Shown piece after piece: positions 25,163 through 33,136 of a stretch of 64,000 nucleotides of DNA. The notes under the pieces were generated by a model. It worked only from the letters and a program-made list of their open reading frames with translations. It ran no database searches and was not told the DNA's origin. Position numbers and translations under genes: made by a program. Position 1 is the stretch's first letter. Every line of letters starts with the position of its first letter. The stretch lies in NCBI GenBank assembly GCA_034927285.1, contig JAYFQF010000013.1:1-64000 (forward strand), read 5' to 3'. This DNA comes from JAYFQF01 sp034927285. GTDB lineage: Bacteria > Bacillota > Peptococcia > DRI-13 > UBA5745.

Positions 25163-25291
25163 ATGGATTACAGACTCAGGTATATAAACGGACATGTAGA
25201 GGTCTACGACAGGCTGGGGCGTTTTTTATTCTCCGCCGATACCCAGCAGGAAGCGCTGGAGGAGCTGGAGAAAATGGCAGCCGCAGCATGA
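25163..25291 (+). CDS. Small 42-aa protein
   Basis: ATG at 25163 sits seven bases after AAAGGAGG and the frame ends with TGA at 25291. The peptide has a central VEVYDRLGRFLFSADT followed by a Glu/Leu-rich helix (EALEELEKM). A strong terminator follows eight bases later, so this is a self-contained gene. Similar short VYD..GRFLFSAD proteins occur in Clostridia; the function is unknown to me. Confidence 0.7.
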   Translation: MDYRLRYINGHVEVYDRLGRFLFSADTQQEALEELEKMAAAA

Positions 25292-25298
25292 AGCCTTT

Positions 25299-25340
25299 GC
25301 CGCCGTTTAGCTTTGGATTTAAGCGGCGGCTATTTTTTTA
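25299..25340 (+). terminator. Terminator of the 42-aa gene
   Basis: GCCGCCG (25299-25305) pairs with CGGCGGC (25324-25330), extended by TTTA/TAAG-type pairs, then TATTTTTTTA. Confidence 0.8.
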
Positions 25341-25369
25341 TTGACAAACTTGGCCCCAGACACTATACT
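25341..25369 (+). promoter_or_regulatory. Sigma-A promoter of the second metNIQ operon
   Basis: TTGACA (25341-25346), 17 bp, TATACT (25364-25369), directly after the previous terminator and 55 bp before a Met-rich leader frame. Confidence 0.75.
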
Positions 25370-25424
25370 ATTTAACGATAAAGCCGTCGGGTTTTTCTGA
25401 AAACCGGGGAAAGGAGCAGGACTC

Positions 25425-25592
25425 ATGAACGCCAGGGCACTATGGACTAAAGGTACAGCCAGATCTGAGATGCGCGGCTCTTTCATGTGTGTGTCCTCCG
25501 GGGACATGTCTATGGCTATGCCTATGGACATGTGCCGGTTTGCTCCTCAGGAAATCAGGAAAGCGGATAAGCGGCTGCACTCCGAAGGATGA
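25425..25592 (+). CDS. 55-aa methionine-rich leader peptide
   Basis: ATG at 25425 follows AAAGGAG by eight bases. The 55-codon frame encodes eight Met: 1, 16, 21, 28, 30, 32, 34 and 36; residues 27-37 read DMSMAMPMDMC, alternate Met codons over nine positions. A terminator follows at 25648, before metN. Together with the promoter upstream this is a methionine attenuator layout: stalled translation at Met codons would favour antitermination. No SAM riboswitch or T-box was seen. Likely regulatory only. Confidence 0.8.
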   Translation: MNARALWTKGTARSEMRGSFMCVSSGDMSMAMPMDMCRFAPQEIRKADKRLHSEG

Positions 25593-25644
25593 TCGCAGCG
25601 GTTGGACCGGCGGTCTGCCCAGGTCCGGCCCGGTAAGGTGATTG

Positions 25645-25681
25645 GAAAGCAGGAAGCTTATGCTTTCTGCTTTTTGTTTTG
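25645..25681 (+). terminator. Attenuator terminator before metN
   Basis: AGCAGGAAGC (25648-25657) pairs with GCTTTCTGCT (25662-25671) around TTAT, ten pairs with one G-T, then TTTTTGTTTT. It lies between the Met-rich leader and metN. Confidence 0.85.
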
Positions 25682-25729
25682 TATGGGGAGAGAAATTAAG
25701 GAAAGAAGGATGGAAGTGAAGGTGAGGAA

Positions 25730-26755
25730 ATGGCGGCAGCGGAGCAAAAAAAGGTGATCATTGAAACCAAAGGCCTGGCCAAGGCCTTCGGCAAGGGTGA
25801 GGAACGGGTCTGGGCCCTGCAGGATATTAACCTGGAAGTGCGTCAGGGTGAGATCCTGGGCATAATCGGCCTTTCCGGGGCGGGAAAAAGCACCTTGGTT
25901 CGCTGCCTGAACCTTTTGGAACGGCCTACGGAAGGCCAGGTGTTTTTCGACGGGCAGGAGTTGTCGGTCATGCCCCGCAAAGAACTTTTAAAAGCCCGGC
26001 AGTCCATCGGGATGATCTTCCAGCAATTTAATCTATTAATGCAAAGAAATGCCCTGAAGAATATTTGTTTCCCCCTGGAATTGACAGGAGCGTCCAAAAC
26101 CCGGGCCGAGGCCAGGGCCCGGGAGCTTTTGGCGGTAGTGGGGCTGGCGGACCGGGAAGACGCCTTTCCCGCCCAGCTTTCCGGCGGTCAGAAGCAGCGG
26201 GTGGCCATTGCCAGGGCCCTGGCCAGCAATCCCAAGGTGCTGCTTTGCGACGAAGCCACCAGCGCCCTGGACCCTACGACTACCCGCTCGATTCTGGAAT
26301 TGTTGAGAGAAATCAATCAGAAGCTGGGGATTACCATCGTGGTGATCACCCATGAAATGAGCGTCATTGAGGAGATCTGCCACCGGGTGGCCATCATCGA
26401 CCAAAGCCGTATCGCCGAAGTCGGCCCCGTGTCCGAAGTCTTTACCCGGCCGGTTTCCCAGATCGCCAGAAAACTGGTCTTCCCGGAAGGGCGGCATGTG
26501 CAGCACTTTACCGGCCGCCGCCTTTGCCGGATCGTCTTTGACGGGCGTTCCTCCTTCGAGCCGGTGATCGCAAATATGGTGCTGGATTGCCGGGCGCCGA
26601 TAAATATCATGTTTGCCGATACCCGGGATATCGACGGCCGGGCCATGGGCCAGATGGTGGTGCAGCTGCCGGCGGATGAGCTGACCGCCCGCCGCATGCT
26701 GCAATACTTAAAAGATCAGGGGATTGATTACGAGGAGGTGGGGGAAAGTGTTTGA
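25730..26755 (+). CDS. metN: Methionine ABC importer ATPase with NIL domain (MetN)
   Basis: This 341-aa ATPase has Walker A GLSGAGKST, signature LSGGQKQRV, Walker B VLLCDEATSALDP and a C-terminal NIL/ACT domain (about residues 265-338) that binds methionine and inhibits transport. The full length fits the family. It overlaps metI by eight bases. It is the regulated counterpart of the NIL-less copy at 9026. Confidence 0.94.
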   Translation: MAAAEQKKVIIETKGLAKAFGKGEERVWALQDINLEVRQGEILGIIGLSGAGKSTLVRCLNLLERPTEGQVFFDGQELSVMPRKELLKARQSIGMIFQQFNLLMQRNALKNICFPLELTGASKTRAEARARELLAVVGLADREDAFPAQLSGGQKQRVAIARALASNPKVLLCDEATSALDPTTTRSILELLREINQKLGITIVVITHEMSVIEEICHRVAIIDQSRIAEVGPVSEVFTRPVSQIARKLVFPEGRHVQHFTGRRLCRIVFDGRSSFEPVIANMVLDCRAPINIMFADTRDIDGRAMGQMVVQLPADELTARRMLQYLKDQGIDYEEVGESV

Positions 26756-27410
26756 ACCGGCGATTATGGAAATGATCGGAAAAGGAATTTTGGAAACCCT
26801 TTATATGACGCTGGTTTCCACGTTTTTCTCTTATCTGTTCGGTCTGCCTATGGGAGTTTTGCTGGTGATCTCCGATCCTGCGGGCGTCAGTCCCCGGCCG
26901 CTTTTAAACCGGGTCCTGGGGTTTTTTATCAATATTTTGCGTTCGGTGCCTTTTATTATCCTGCTTTTGGCGGTGATTCCCATTACCCGGGCCGTGGTGG
27001 GTTCCATCATCGGCCCCACGGCCATTATTCCGCCCTTGGTTTTCGCGGCGGCGCCCTTTGTGGCCCGGATGGTGGAGTCCTCCCTGAAGGAAGTGGACTC
27101 CGGCGTGGTGGAAGCCGCTCAGTCTATGGGGGCTTCTACCTGGCAGATTATTTATAAGGTGCTGCTGCCGGAAGCCTTGCCTTCTTTGGTGGTTGGCAGC
27201 GCCATTACCGTAACCACGATCCTGGGCTATACGGCTATGGCCGGTTTTGTCGGCGGCCGCGGTCTGGGCGATATCGCCATCCGTTACGGCTTTTACCGTT
27301 ACCAGGCGGATATGATGTTTGTAACCGTAGTGCTTTTAGTGATCATCGTGCAGGTTTTCCAGGAAGTGGGCATGCGGCTGGCAAAAGTAAGCGACAAGCG
27401 GATCCGTTAG
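26748..27410 (+). CDS. metI: Methionine ABC importer permease (MetI)
   Basis: This 220-aa permease has the coupling loop VVEAAQSMGASTWQIIYKVLLPE. The start is GTG at 26748 after GAGGTGGGGGAAA, overlapping the metN stop; the longer frame has no ribosome site. It belongs to the metNIQ operon. Confidence 0.92.
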   Translation: MFEPAIMEMIGKGILETLYMTLVSTFFSYLFGLPMGVLLVISDPAGVSPRPLLNRVLGFFINILRSVPFIILLLAVIPITRAVVGSIIGPTAIIPPLVFAAAPFVARMVESSLKEVDSGVVEAAQSMGASTWQIIYKVLLPEALPSLVVGSAITVTTILGYTAMAGFVGGRGLGDIAIRYGFYRYQADMMFVTVVLLVIIVQVFQEVGMRLAKVSDKRIR

Positions 27411-27548
27411 GCTTTTGATCCCGGATCAAAAGCTTCTGATGAAAAGACCGCTCAGGCTGCCGCGCTATAAACCAAAGTTGATTTCCGGCTTTTGGCCGAG
27501 GTCATACAGCAATAAAAATGTTTAAGTGAAAAATAGGAGGAAAGAACA

Positions 27549-28439
27549 ATGAAAAAAGCATTATCGTTATTATTGATCGCCTTGCTGGCTCTGGGCCTTT
27601 TGGCCGGCTGCGGCGCCGGCGGACAGGACGGCGGCAAAGACGGAGCCCAGACCCCCGGAGAGCCTGCGGAAGGCGAAGAAACGGAAAACGAGGCCGGCGA
27701 AGGCCAGCTGCAAGTGATTAAAGTCGGCGCCAGCATTACGCCCCATGCGGAAATCCTGGCCCAGATCAAAGACGATCTGAAGGCTCAGGGCTACGATCTG
27801 CAGATCGTAGAGTTCACCGACTATGTGCTGCCTAACCTGTCCCTGGACGAAGGAGATCTGGACGCCAATTACTTCCAGCATCAGCCTTACCTGGATCAGT
27901 TCAACGCGGAAAGAGGCACCAAGCTGGTTTCCATTGCCGCGATCCATTATGAGCCCTATGGCATTTACCCCGGGAAAACCGCTGCCCTTGAAGCCCTGGC
28001 CGACGGCGCCCAGATTTCCGTGCCCAACGACTCCACCAACGAAGCCCGGGCCTTGCTGCTTTTAGAGGCCCAGGGTCTGATCACTCTTAAGGAAAATGCC
28101 GGGCTTAACGCCACTGTGGCCGATATTGTGGAAAATCCCAAGAATCTGAAGATCGTGGAAATTGAGGCGGCCCAGCTGGCCCGCTCCCTGGAGGACGTGG
28201 ATATGGCGGTTATCAATGGCAACTATGCCATCCAGGCCGGCCTCAACGTGTCCAAGGACGCCGTGGCCACCGAGGATAAGGATTCCATGGCCGCCGAGAC
28301 CTTTGCCAATATTTTGGCGGTACGGGAAGGCGACGAAAACCGGGAAGACCTGCAAGCCTTGGCCGCCGCGCTGAAAAGCGACAAGGTAAAACAATACATC
28401 GAAAATACCTATGAAGGCGCCGTGGTTCCGAAGTTCTAA
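27549..28439 (+). CDS. metQ: Methionine-binding lipoprotein (MetQ)
   Basis: This 296-aa NlpA/MetQ lipoprotein has the lipobox LLAGC, an acidic Gly/Glu linker and the conserved DANYFQHQPYLDQF and SVPNDSTNEARAL segments. A TAGGAGGAAAG ribosome site precedes the ATG. It completes the second methionine transporter; the 138-bp gap after metI holds no terminator. Confidence 0.93.
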   Translation: MKKALSLLLIALLALGLLAGCGAGGQDGGKDGAQTPGEPAEGEETENEAGEGQLQVIKVGASITPHAEILAQIKDDLKAQGYDLQIVEFTDYVLPNLSLDEGDLDANYFQHQPYLDQFNAERGTKLVSIAAIHYEPYGIYPGKTAALEALADGAQISVPNDSTNEARALLLLEAQGLITLKENAGLNATVADIVENPKNLKIVEIEAAQLARSLEDVDMAVINGNYAIQAGLNVSKDAVATEDKDSMAAETFANILAVREGDENREDLQALAAALKSDKVKQYIENTYEGAVVPKF

Positions 28440-28480
28440 AAAAGCTCCTGAACCCACCTCATAAGGCGGGCTGAATACGG

Positions 28481-28522
28481 AAAACACCTCATTTCCAAAG
28501 CCATTTGGGAATGAGGTGTTTT
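28481..28522. terminator. Terminator after metQ
   Basis: An inverted repeat of about 19 bp (28481-28499 and 28504-28522) has one mismatch and a GCCA loop; ACACCTCATT pairs with AATGAGGTGT and the arm ends in TTTT. It is symmetric, so it may also end the convergent acetyltransferase gene. Confidence 0.8.
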
Positions 28523-28575
28523 GCCATATCCCGGTATAATCCGGAAAATCAACGGGAAAAGCCGAAATTATATTT

Positions 28576-29325
28576 TCATTTTTTCAGTATTCTCTTTAAG
28601 TAGGACACATCTAACAAATTCACTGTCTCAAACCTTCCTTCATAAAACACAGCCCAGTTATTGAAGACACAGGGCAATTCCTTTGCTTTTTGCAGCGTAT
28701 CCACTTGAATGAAAAATACGGGAACGTCATGGATTTCACAATACTGTTTTATCAGCTCAAGGTTTTGACAGATATAGGGGCATTGCATATCATAATAAAT
28801 GGTCAGCCTTTTGCTCCCGATCTCCTGACGTTTAACATTTTCTGCAAACTTCGGCATTGTTCCGTCAAAAGAAAGCGCAAGCAATTCATAACCATTATCG
28901 GTACGATCAACGGCTTCAAAGCCGAACTTCTTCGCAAATGATTGGTCTGAAAGCCAGGATTTTTGTTTCTTTGCTCCCAGCATACAAATGCCGGCTTTAC
29001 CCTTTGCTTTGGCATCGGCCAAACAATACTCCATCAGCAATCTCCCATATCCTTTTCCCTTGTGACTGCCGGAAACCCATAAGCAATACACATAATAATA
29101 GTTGTCGCCGATTATGGGGACCCAGGCGGTTTCAAGAGGAGCATATTCAATAAAGACCGCAGCTTTTGTATTTAACTTTCTAAAGACATGACCTTCCTTT
29201 AGCCGGGCTGAAAGCCATTGCCGCTTTGCGTCAATACCTTGATGGGGCTTTTTACTGCGTATAATACAGCATAAATGCTCATGAAAAAGGTTTTCTGTTG
29301 TTAAGTTTACAAAATCAGTACACAT
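28576..29325 (-). CDS. YoaP-like GNAT acetyltransferase with C-terminal thioredoxin-like domain
   Basis: This 249-aa protein has an N-terminal GNAT domain (acetyl-CoA loop SGSHKGKGYGRLLMEY, about residues 85-100) and a C-terminal YoaP domain (about 170-248) with YYDMQCPYICQN, a CxxxC thioredoxin-like site. The substrate is unknown. It is notably richer in A/T than its neighbours and flanked by non-coding DNA, which hints at separate acquisition. Confidence 0.85.
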   Translation of the reverse strand: MCTDFVNLTTENLFHEHLCCIIRSKKPHQGIDAKRQWLSARLKEGHVFRKLNTKAAVFIEYAPLETAWVPIIGDNYYYVYCLWVSGSHKGKGYGRLLMEYCLADAKAKGKAGICMLGAKKQKSWLSDQSFAKKFGFEAVDRTDNGYELLALSFDGTMPKFAENVKRQEIGSKRLTIYYDMQCPYICQNLELIKQYCEIHDVPVFFIQVDTLQKAKELPCVFNNWAVFYEGRFETVNLLDVSYLKRILKK

Positions 29326-29599
29326 ACGTTAATTTTCCTCTCATGCAAATTCCGGTTTATCTGGCGCTTCTCATTATGGAAAAAACGGCACTGTTGTTTC
29401 CACAAGGTCTGACTTACAATGGGTAAATGGTTAAGCGGGATGATGATAAAATTACAATACCATATATTGCTGTGGATTTCCATTATCCTTATGGATTGCC
29501 GGGCCGTCTGCCTTTTGACTTATTGAAGAAACTGGATTATAATACTGCTGTCCTCGAAAAAACGGGACAATGCTTACGGAAAGGAAGACGATCAAACCC

Positions 29600-31753
29600 A
29601 TGAATCCTGTCGGCGATATACAAAAAAAGGGGCGCCGGCCCTTTTGGCGGCGGGTGATGGATCAATACAGGCCCTTTGGCGGCCGGCTGGAAAGATATCC
29701 GCTGCTGCAGTGTGCCGGACTGGCCTTTTTCCTGAATCTGGCGGTGGAAATTCTCAGCCGTCGTTCCCTGGCTGGGGGGCTGCTTTATTTGCTCCAGCAT
29801 CCTCTGCTTTTCAGCTATAACGTCTCCATTATCCTGGCCACTCTGTTGATGGCTGTCCTTTGCCGGAAACGGTATTTTGCCTTTGCCGTGGTTTCCGTGA
29901 TCTGGCTGGGCCTGGGCGTCACCAATTTCGTATTGCTGAGCTTTCGGACCACGCCCCTGGCCGCCATCGACTTTGAAATTGCCGAATCGGTGATGACCAT
30001 CATTGATGTTTATTTAAGCCCTGTTCAGCTGGTCCTGATTATTGCCGCCATTTTAATGACGGCAGGGGCCTTGGTACTGGTTTGGCTGAAAGCGCCGAAG
30101 CTGAAAGCCAGATACGGCAGGGCTCTCTTTGTGATGGCCATTTTGGCGGTGCTGTTTTCGGTGACTACCTCCCGGTCCGCGGAGCTGCAGGCTTTATCCA
30201 GCAACTTTGCCAATATTGTGGAGGCCTATGAGGAATTCGGTTTTGCCTATTGCTTTTCCAGCAGCCTGGTGGACCGGGGCATCGATAAGCCCGAAAACTA
30301 TTCGCCGGAACTGGTGCGGCAGATTCTGGAGGAGATAAAAGGCGGCGAGATCAAGGATCAGGAAGCGGCGGCGCCGGCGGAAGCCGGGCCGGATTCTGCG
30401 GGGCAGGAGGACCTGGAGGAAGGCCTGCCCGAAAAGGCGGAAGAAGATCCGGCCGGCGCAGGGGCGGCTCAGGAGACCGGGGCGGTTTCGGAAAAGCTGC
30501 CCAATATCGTTATGGTACAGCTGGAATCCTTCTTTGATGTAAACTACTTAAAAGATATCACCTTTTCTGAAAATCCCGTGCCTAATTTCACCGCCATGAA
30601 AAAGGAGGGTTCCTACGGCTTTTTGACGGTGCCTTCCATTGGCGGCGGTACGGCCAACACGGAATTTGAAGTATTGACCGGCATGAGCCTGGACTACTTC
30701 GGCACCGGCGAGTATCCTTTTAAGACGGTCCTTCAATCTAAAACCTGCGAGTCCCTGGGCTACCGCTTAAAAGGACTGGGCTACAGCGCCCATGCCATGC
30801 ATAATAATACCGGCACCTTCTATGACCGGAACCTGGTTTACCCAAACCTGGGCTTTGACAGCTTTACTCCTTTGGAATATATGCATAATGTGGAAGTAAA
30901 CCCCACCGGCTGGGCCAAGGATAAAGTATTGCAGGGGGAGATCCTGAAAACCCTGGCCGCCACCACAGGACGGGATTTTGTCTTTGCGGTCTCCGTTCAA
31001 AGTCATGGCAAGTATCCCACGGAAGCGCTTTTGGAAAATCCGGAGATTTCCGTCCGCGGCGTGGAGGAAGAAGCCACGGAAAACAGTCTCGAATATTATG
31101 TGAATCAGATCCACGAAGTGGACGCCTTTATCGGACAGTTAAAAGAGACCCTGGCGGACTATCCGGAACCGGTGGTTTTGGTGCTTTACGGGGATCATTT
31201 GCCCAGCACCGATTATCAGGCGGAAAATCTGAAAAATGCCAATTGCTTTCAGACGGAATATGTCATCTGGAGCAACCGCCCTTTGGAGCAGACCCGTCAG
31301 GACCTGTACGCCTACCAGTTATCGGCTTACCTGCTTCACCGGCTGGAACTGCCGGAGAGTACCCTGGGCGGCCTGCATAAAAATTATTTTGGCAATCCCG
31401 AGGATGAAGGCTACCAGAAGGCCCTGGAGCTTTTGGAGTACGATATGCTTTACGGCGAGGAAGCGGCTTACGGCAGCCGGGGAGCTTACACTCCTGCGGC
31501 TATGGAAATGGGCGTTACGGAAATTCGTCTGGACAGCCTGCGCCGGGAAGAAGACGCGGTTTACGCCCTGGGCAGCGGCTTTACGGCCTGGAGTAAGCTG
31601 CTGGTAAACGGTGAAGCGGTGGAGACTCAGCTGGTGAACGAATATCTGCTGAAAGCTCCGGGACTCCAGATTGATCCTGAGGATACGATTGCGGTAGCTC
31701 AGGTCTGCGAAAACCTGACGGTCCTGGGAGAGACGGTGCTCAGGCAGGATTGA
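29600..31753 (+). CDS. LTA-synthase-like membrane sulfatase-fold phosphotransferase
   Basis: This protein of about 717 aa has an N-terminal five-helix membrane domain (to about residue 210) and an extracellular sulfatase-fold domain. Key residues match LtaS: metal-binding Glu in VMVQLESFFD, the catalytic Thr in GGTANTEFEVLTG and LYGDHLPS near the C-terminal metal site. It would polymerise glycerol phosphate or transfer phosphoglycerol to glycans. An unusual Glu/Ala-rich linker of about 55 residues lies between the domains. I start at the ATG at 29600 after GGAAAGGAAG; an in-frame ATG at 29570 has no good site. Confidence 0.87.
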   Translation: MNPVGDIQKKGRRPFWRRVMDQYRPFGGRLERYPLLQCAGLAFFLNLAVEILSRRSLAGGLLYLLQHPLLFSYNVSIILATLLMAVLCRKRYFAFAVVSVIWLGLGVTNFVLLSFRTTPLAAIDFEIAESVMTIIDVYLSPVQLVLIIAAILMTAGALVLVWLKAPKLKARYGRALFVMAILAVLFSVTTSRSAELQALSSNFANIVEAYEEFGFAYCFSSSLVDRGIDKPENYSPELVRQILEEIKGGEIKDQEAAAPAEAGPDSAGQEDLEEGLPEKAEEDPAGAGAAQETGAVSEKLPNIVMVQLESFFDVNYLKDITFSENPVPNFTAMKKEGSYGFLTVPSIGGGTANTEFEVLTGMSLDYFGTGEYPFKTVLQSKTCESLGYRLKGLGYSAHAMHNNTGTFYDRNLVYPNLGFDSFTPLEYMHNVEVNPTGWAKDKVLQGEILKTLAATTGRDFVFAVSVQSHGKYPTEALLENPEISVRGVEEEATENSLEYYVNQIHEVDAFIGQLKETLADYPEPVVLVLYGDHLPSTDYQAENLKNANCFQTEYVIWSNRPLEQTRQDLYAYQLSAYLLHRLELPESTLGGLHKNYFGNPEDEGYQKALELLEYDMLYGEEAAYGSRGAYTPAAMEMGVTEIRLDSLRREEDAVYALGSGFTAWSKLLVNGEAVETQLVNEYLLKAPGLQIDPEDTIAVAQVCENLTVLGETVLRQD

Positions 31754-31789
31754 AACCGGCAAAGCGCGGCGGGAAATATAAATTTTTAC

Positions 31790-31818
31790 TTTACAAATAA
31801 AAAAGATCATGCTAACAT
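31790..31818 (+). promoter_or_regulatory. Sigma-A promoter of the aromatic operon
   Basis: TTTACA (31790-31795), 17 bp, TAACAT (31813-31818). Transcription would start near 31825, 30 bases before the leader peptide. Confidence 0.65.
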
Positions 31819-31854
31819 ATAAAATTGTTAAGGTGTTTTTTAAGGAGTCTGAAG

Positions 31855-31968
31855 ATGAATATTCTCGTTAACGCAGCCGTATATTATTTCTTTTTTAGCT
31901 TTACCTACTTTGTGGGTAAGGCTTATTGGAGTTTGGCTGCAAAAGGGAGAGCATCGGAAGCTGTTTGA
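31855..31968 (+). CDS. 37-aa Phe/Tyr/Trp-rich leader peptide
   Basis: ATG at 31855 follows AAGGAG by seven bases. The 37-codon frame encodes ten aromatic residues, all within positions 10-25: VYYFFFSFTYFVGKAYW holds five Phe, four Tyr and one Trp. A terminator begins 28 bases after the stop and the shikimate operon follows. This is the textbook arrangement of a pheA- or pheST-type attenuator, rare in Bacillota, which usually use T-boxes or TRAP for aromatic genes. ATCGG and CCGAT around the stop could form part of the alternative stem. Confidence 0.85.
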   Translation: MNILVNAAVYYFFFSFTYFVGKAYWSLAAKGRASEAV

Positions 31969-31996
31969 TCGAAGCACCGATAGACCGGCTTGACAG

Positions 31997-32032
31997 GCCC
32001 CGCAGCGAAACTCGCTGCGGGGCTTTTTGTTT
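31997..32032 (+). terminator. Attenuator terminator before DAHP synthase
   Basis: GCCCCGCAGCGA (31997-32008) pairs perfectly with TCGCTGCGGGGC (32012-32023) around AAC, followed by TTTTTGTTTT. Confidence 0.9.
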
Positions 32033-32128
32033 TCGGAGGACCTGCGGCGGCAGGGCGGAGACAAGGCGGAACCCGGAAAGAATAATCAGGCGAAACAGGA
32101 CAAAATAAAAGGGAAAGAAGGAATTGAC

Positions 32129-33136
32129 ATGATCGTCGTAGTAAAACGAAGCACCTCCAGAGAACAGATGGATAACCTCACCAACTGGCTGCAAAGCCTG
32201 GGGATTGAGACCTACCCTACTATCGGAAAAATGAAAACCATCATCGGCTTGGTGGGCGATACCTCTAAAATTGACATTGATTTAATTAAGGCTCTTGACA
32301 TTGTCGAAGACGTTAAACGAATTCAGGAACCTTACAAAGCCGCCAACCGCAAATTCCACCCCGATGATACCGTAATCGAAATCGGCGGCGCAAAGATCGG
32401 CGGCGGACATTTCCTCACCATCGCCGGCCCCTGCTCCGTGGAGACCGAGGAACAGATCGTGGAAGTGGCCAAAGCGGTAAAAGCCAGCGGCGCCGACCTG
32501 CTGCGGGGCGGCGCCTTCAAGCCCCGGACCTCGCCTTACTCTTTCCAGGGACTCAGGGAGGAAGGGCTGCAGCTGTTGAAACTGGCCAAGGAGGAAACGG
32601 GCCTGCCCATCGTCACGGAGATCATGGACATCAATCAGCTGCCGAATTTCGAGGGCGTTGACGTGATTCAGGTGGGGGCCAGAAATATGCAGAACTTCGA
32701 GATGCTGAAGGAACTGGGCCGCACCCATAAGCCCATCCTCCTGAAGCGGGGGCTTTCCAGCACTTACGAAGAGCTTCTGATGAGCGCGGAATACATCATG
32801 AGCGGCGGAAACAAACAGGTGATCCTCTGCGAAAGGGGGATCCGTACCTTCGAAACCTATACCAGAAATACGCTGGATTTAACGGCGGTACCGGTGTTGA
32901 AAAGCCTCTCCCATCTGCCGGTGATCATTGATCCCAGCCACAGCACCGGCCTGTCCCGCCTGGTTCCCCAAATGTCTTTGGCCGCCGTGGCTGCCGGCGC
33001 CGACGGACTGATCATCGAGGTGCATAATAACCCGGAAAAAGCTCTTTGCGACGGCCCCCAGTCCATCACTCCCGAGACCTTTGATAAACTGAAAAAGAAT
33101 ATCGATAAAATGCGGACTTTACTGGAGGCCATGTAA
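32129..33136 (+). CDS. aroF: DAHP synthase, type I-beta with N-terminal ferredoxin-like domain
   Basis: This protein of about 335 aa condenses PEP and erythrose-4-phosphate, the first step of the shikimate pathway. The N-terminal 70 residues form the ferredoxin-like/ACT-like regulatory domain known from Thermotoga, and the TIM barrel follows (GPCSVETEEQI, RGGAFKPRTSPYSFQG, KRGLSSTYEE, DPSHSTG). I start at the ATG at 32129 after AGAAGGA, not the longer frame from 32027, which overlaps the terminator. It is first in the operon. Confidence 0.94.
   Translation: MIVVVKRSTSREQMDNLTNWLQSLGIETYPTIGKMKTIIGLVGDTSKIDIDLIKALDIVEDVKRIQEPYKAANRKFHPDDTVIEIGGAKIGGGHFLTIAGPCSVETEEQIVEVAKAVKASGADLLRGGAFKPRTSPYSFQGLREEGLQLLKLAKEETGLPIVTEIMDINQLPNFEGVDVIQVGARNMQNFEMLKELGRTHKPILLKRGLSSTYEELLMSAEYIMSGGNKQVILCERGIRTFETYTRNTLDLTAVPVLKSLSHLPVIIDPSHSTGLSRLVPQMSLAAVAAGADGLIIEVHNNPEKALCDGPQSITPETFDKLKKNIDKMRTLLEAM

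Noticed and set aside
25370..25729. SAM-I riboswitch or T-box before metNIQ
   Set aside because: No SAM-I core or T-box consensus was found; the leader instead has a Met-rich frame and a simple terminator.
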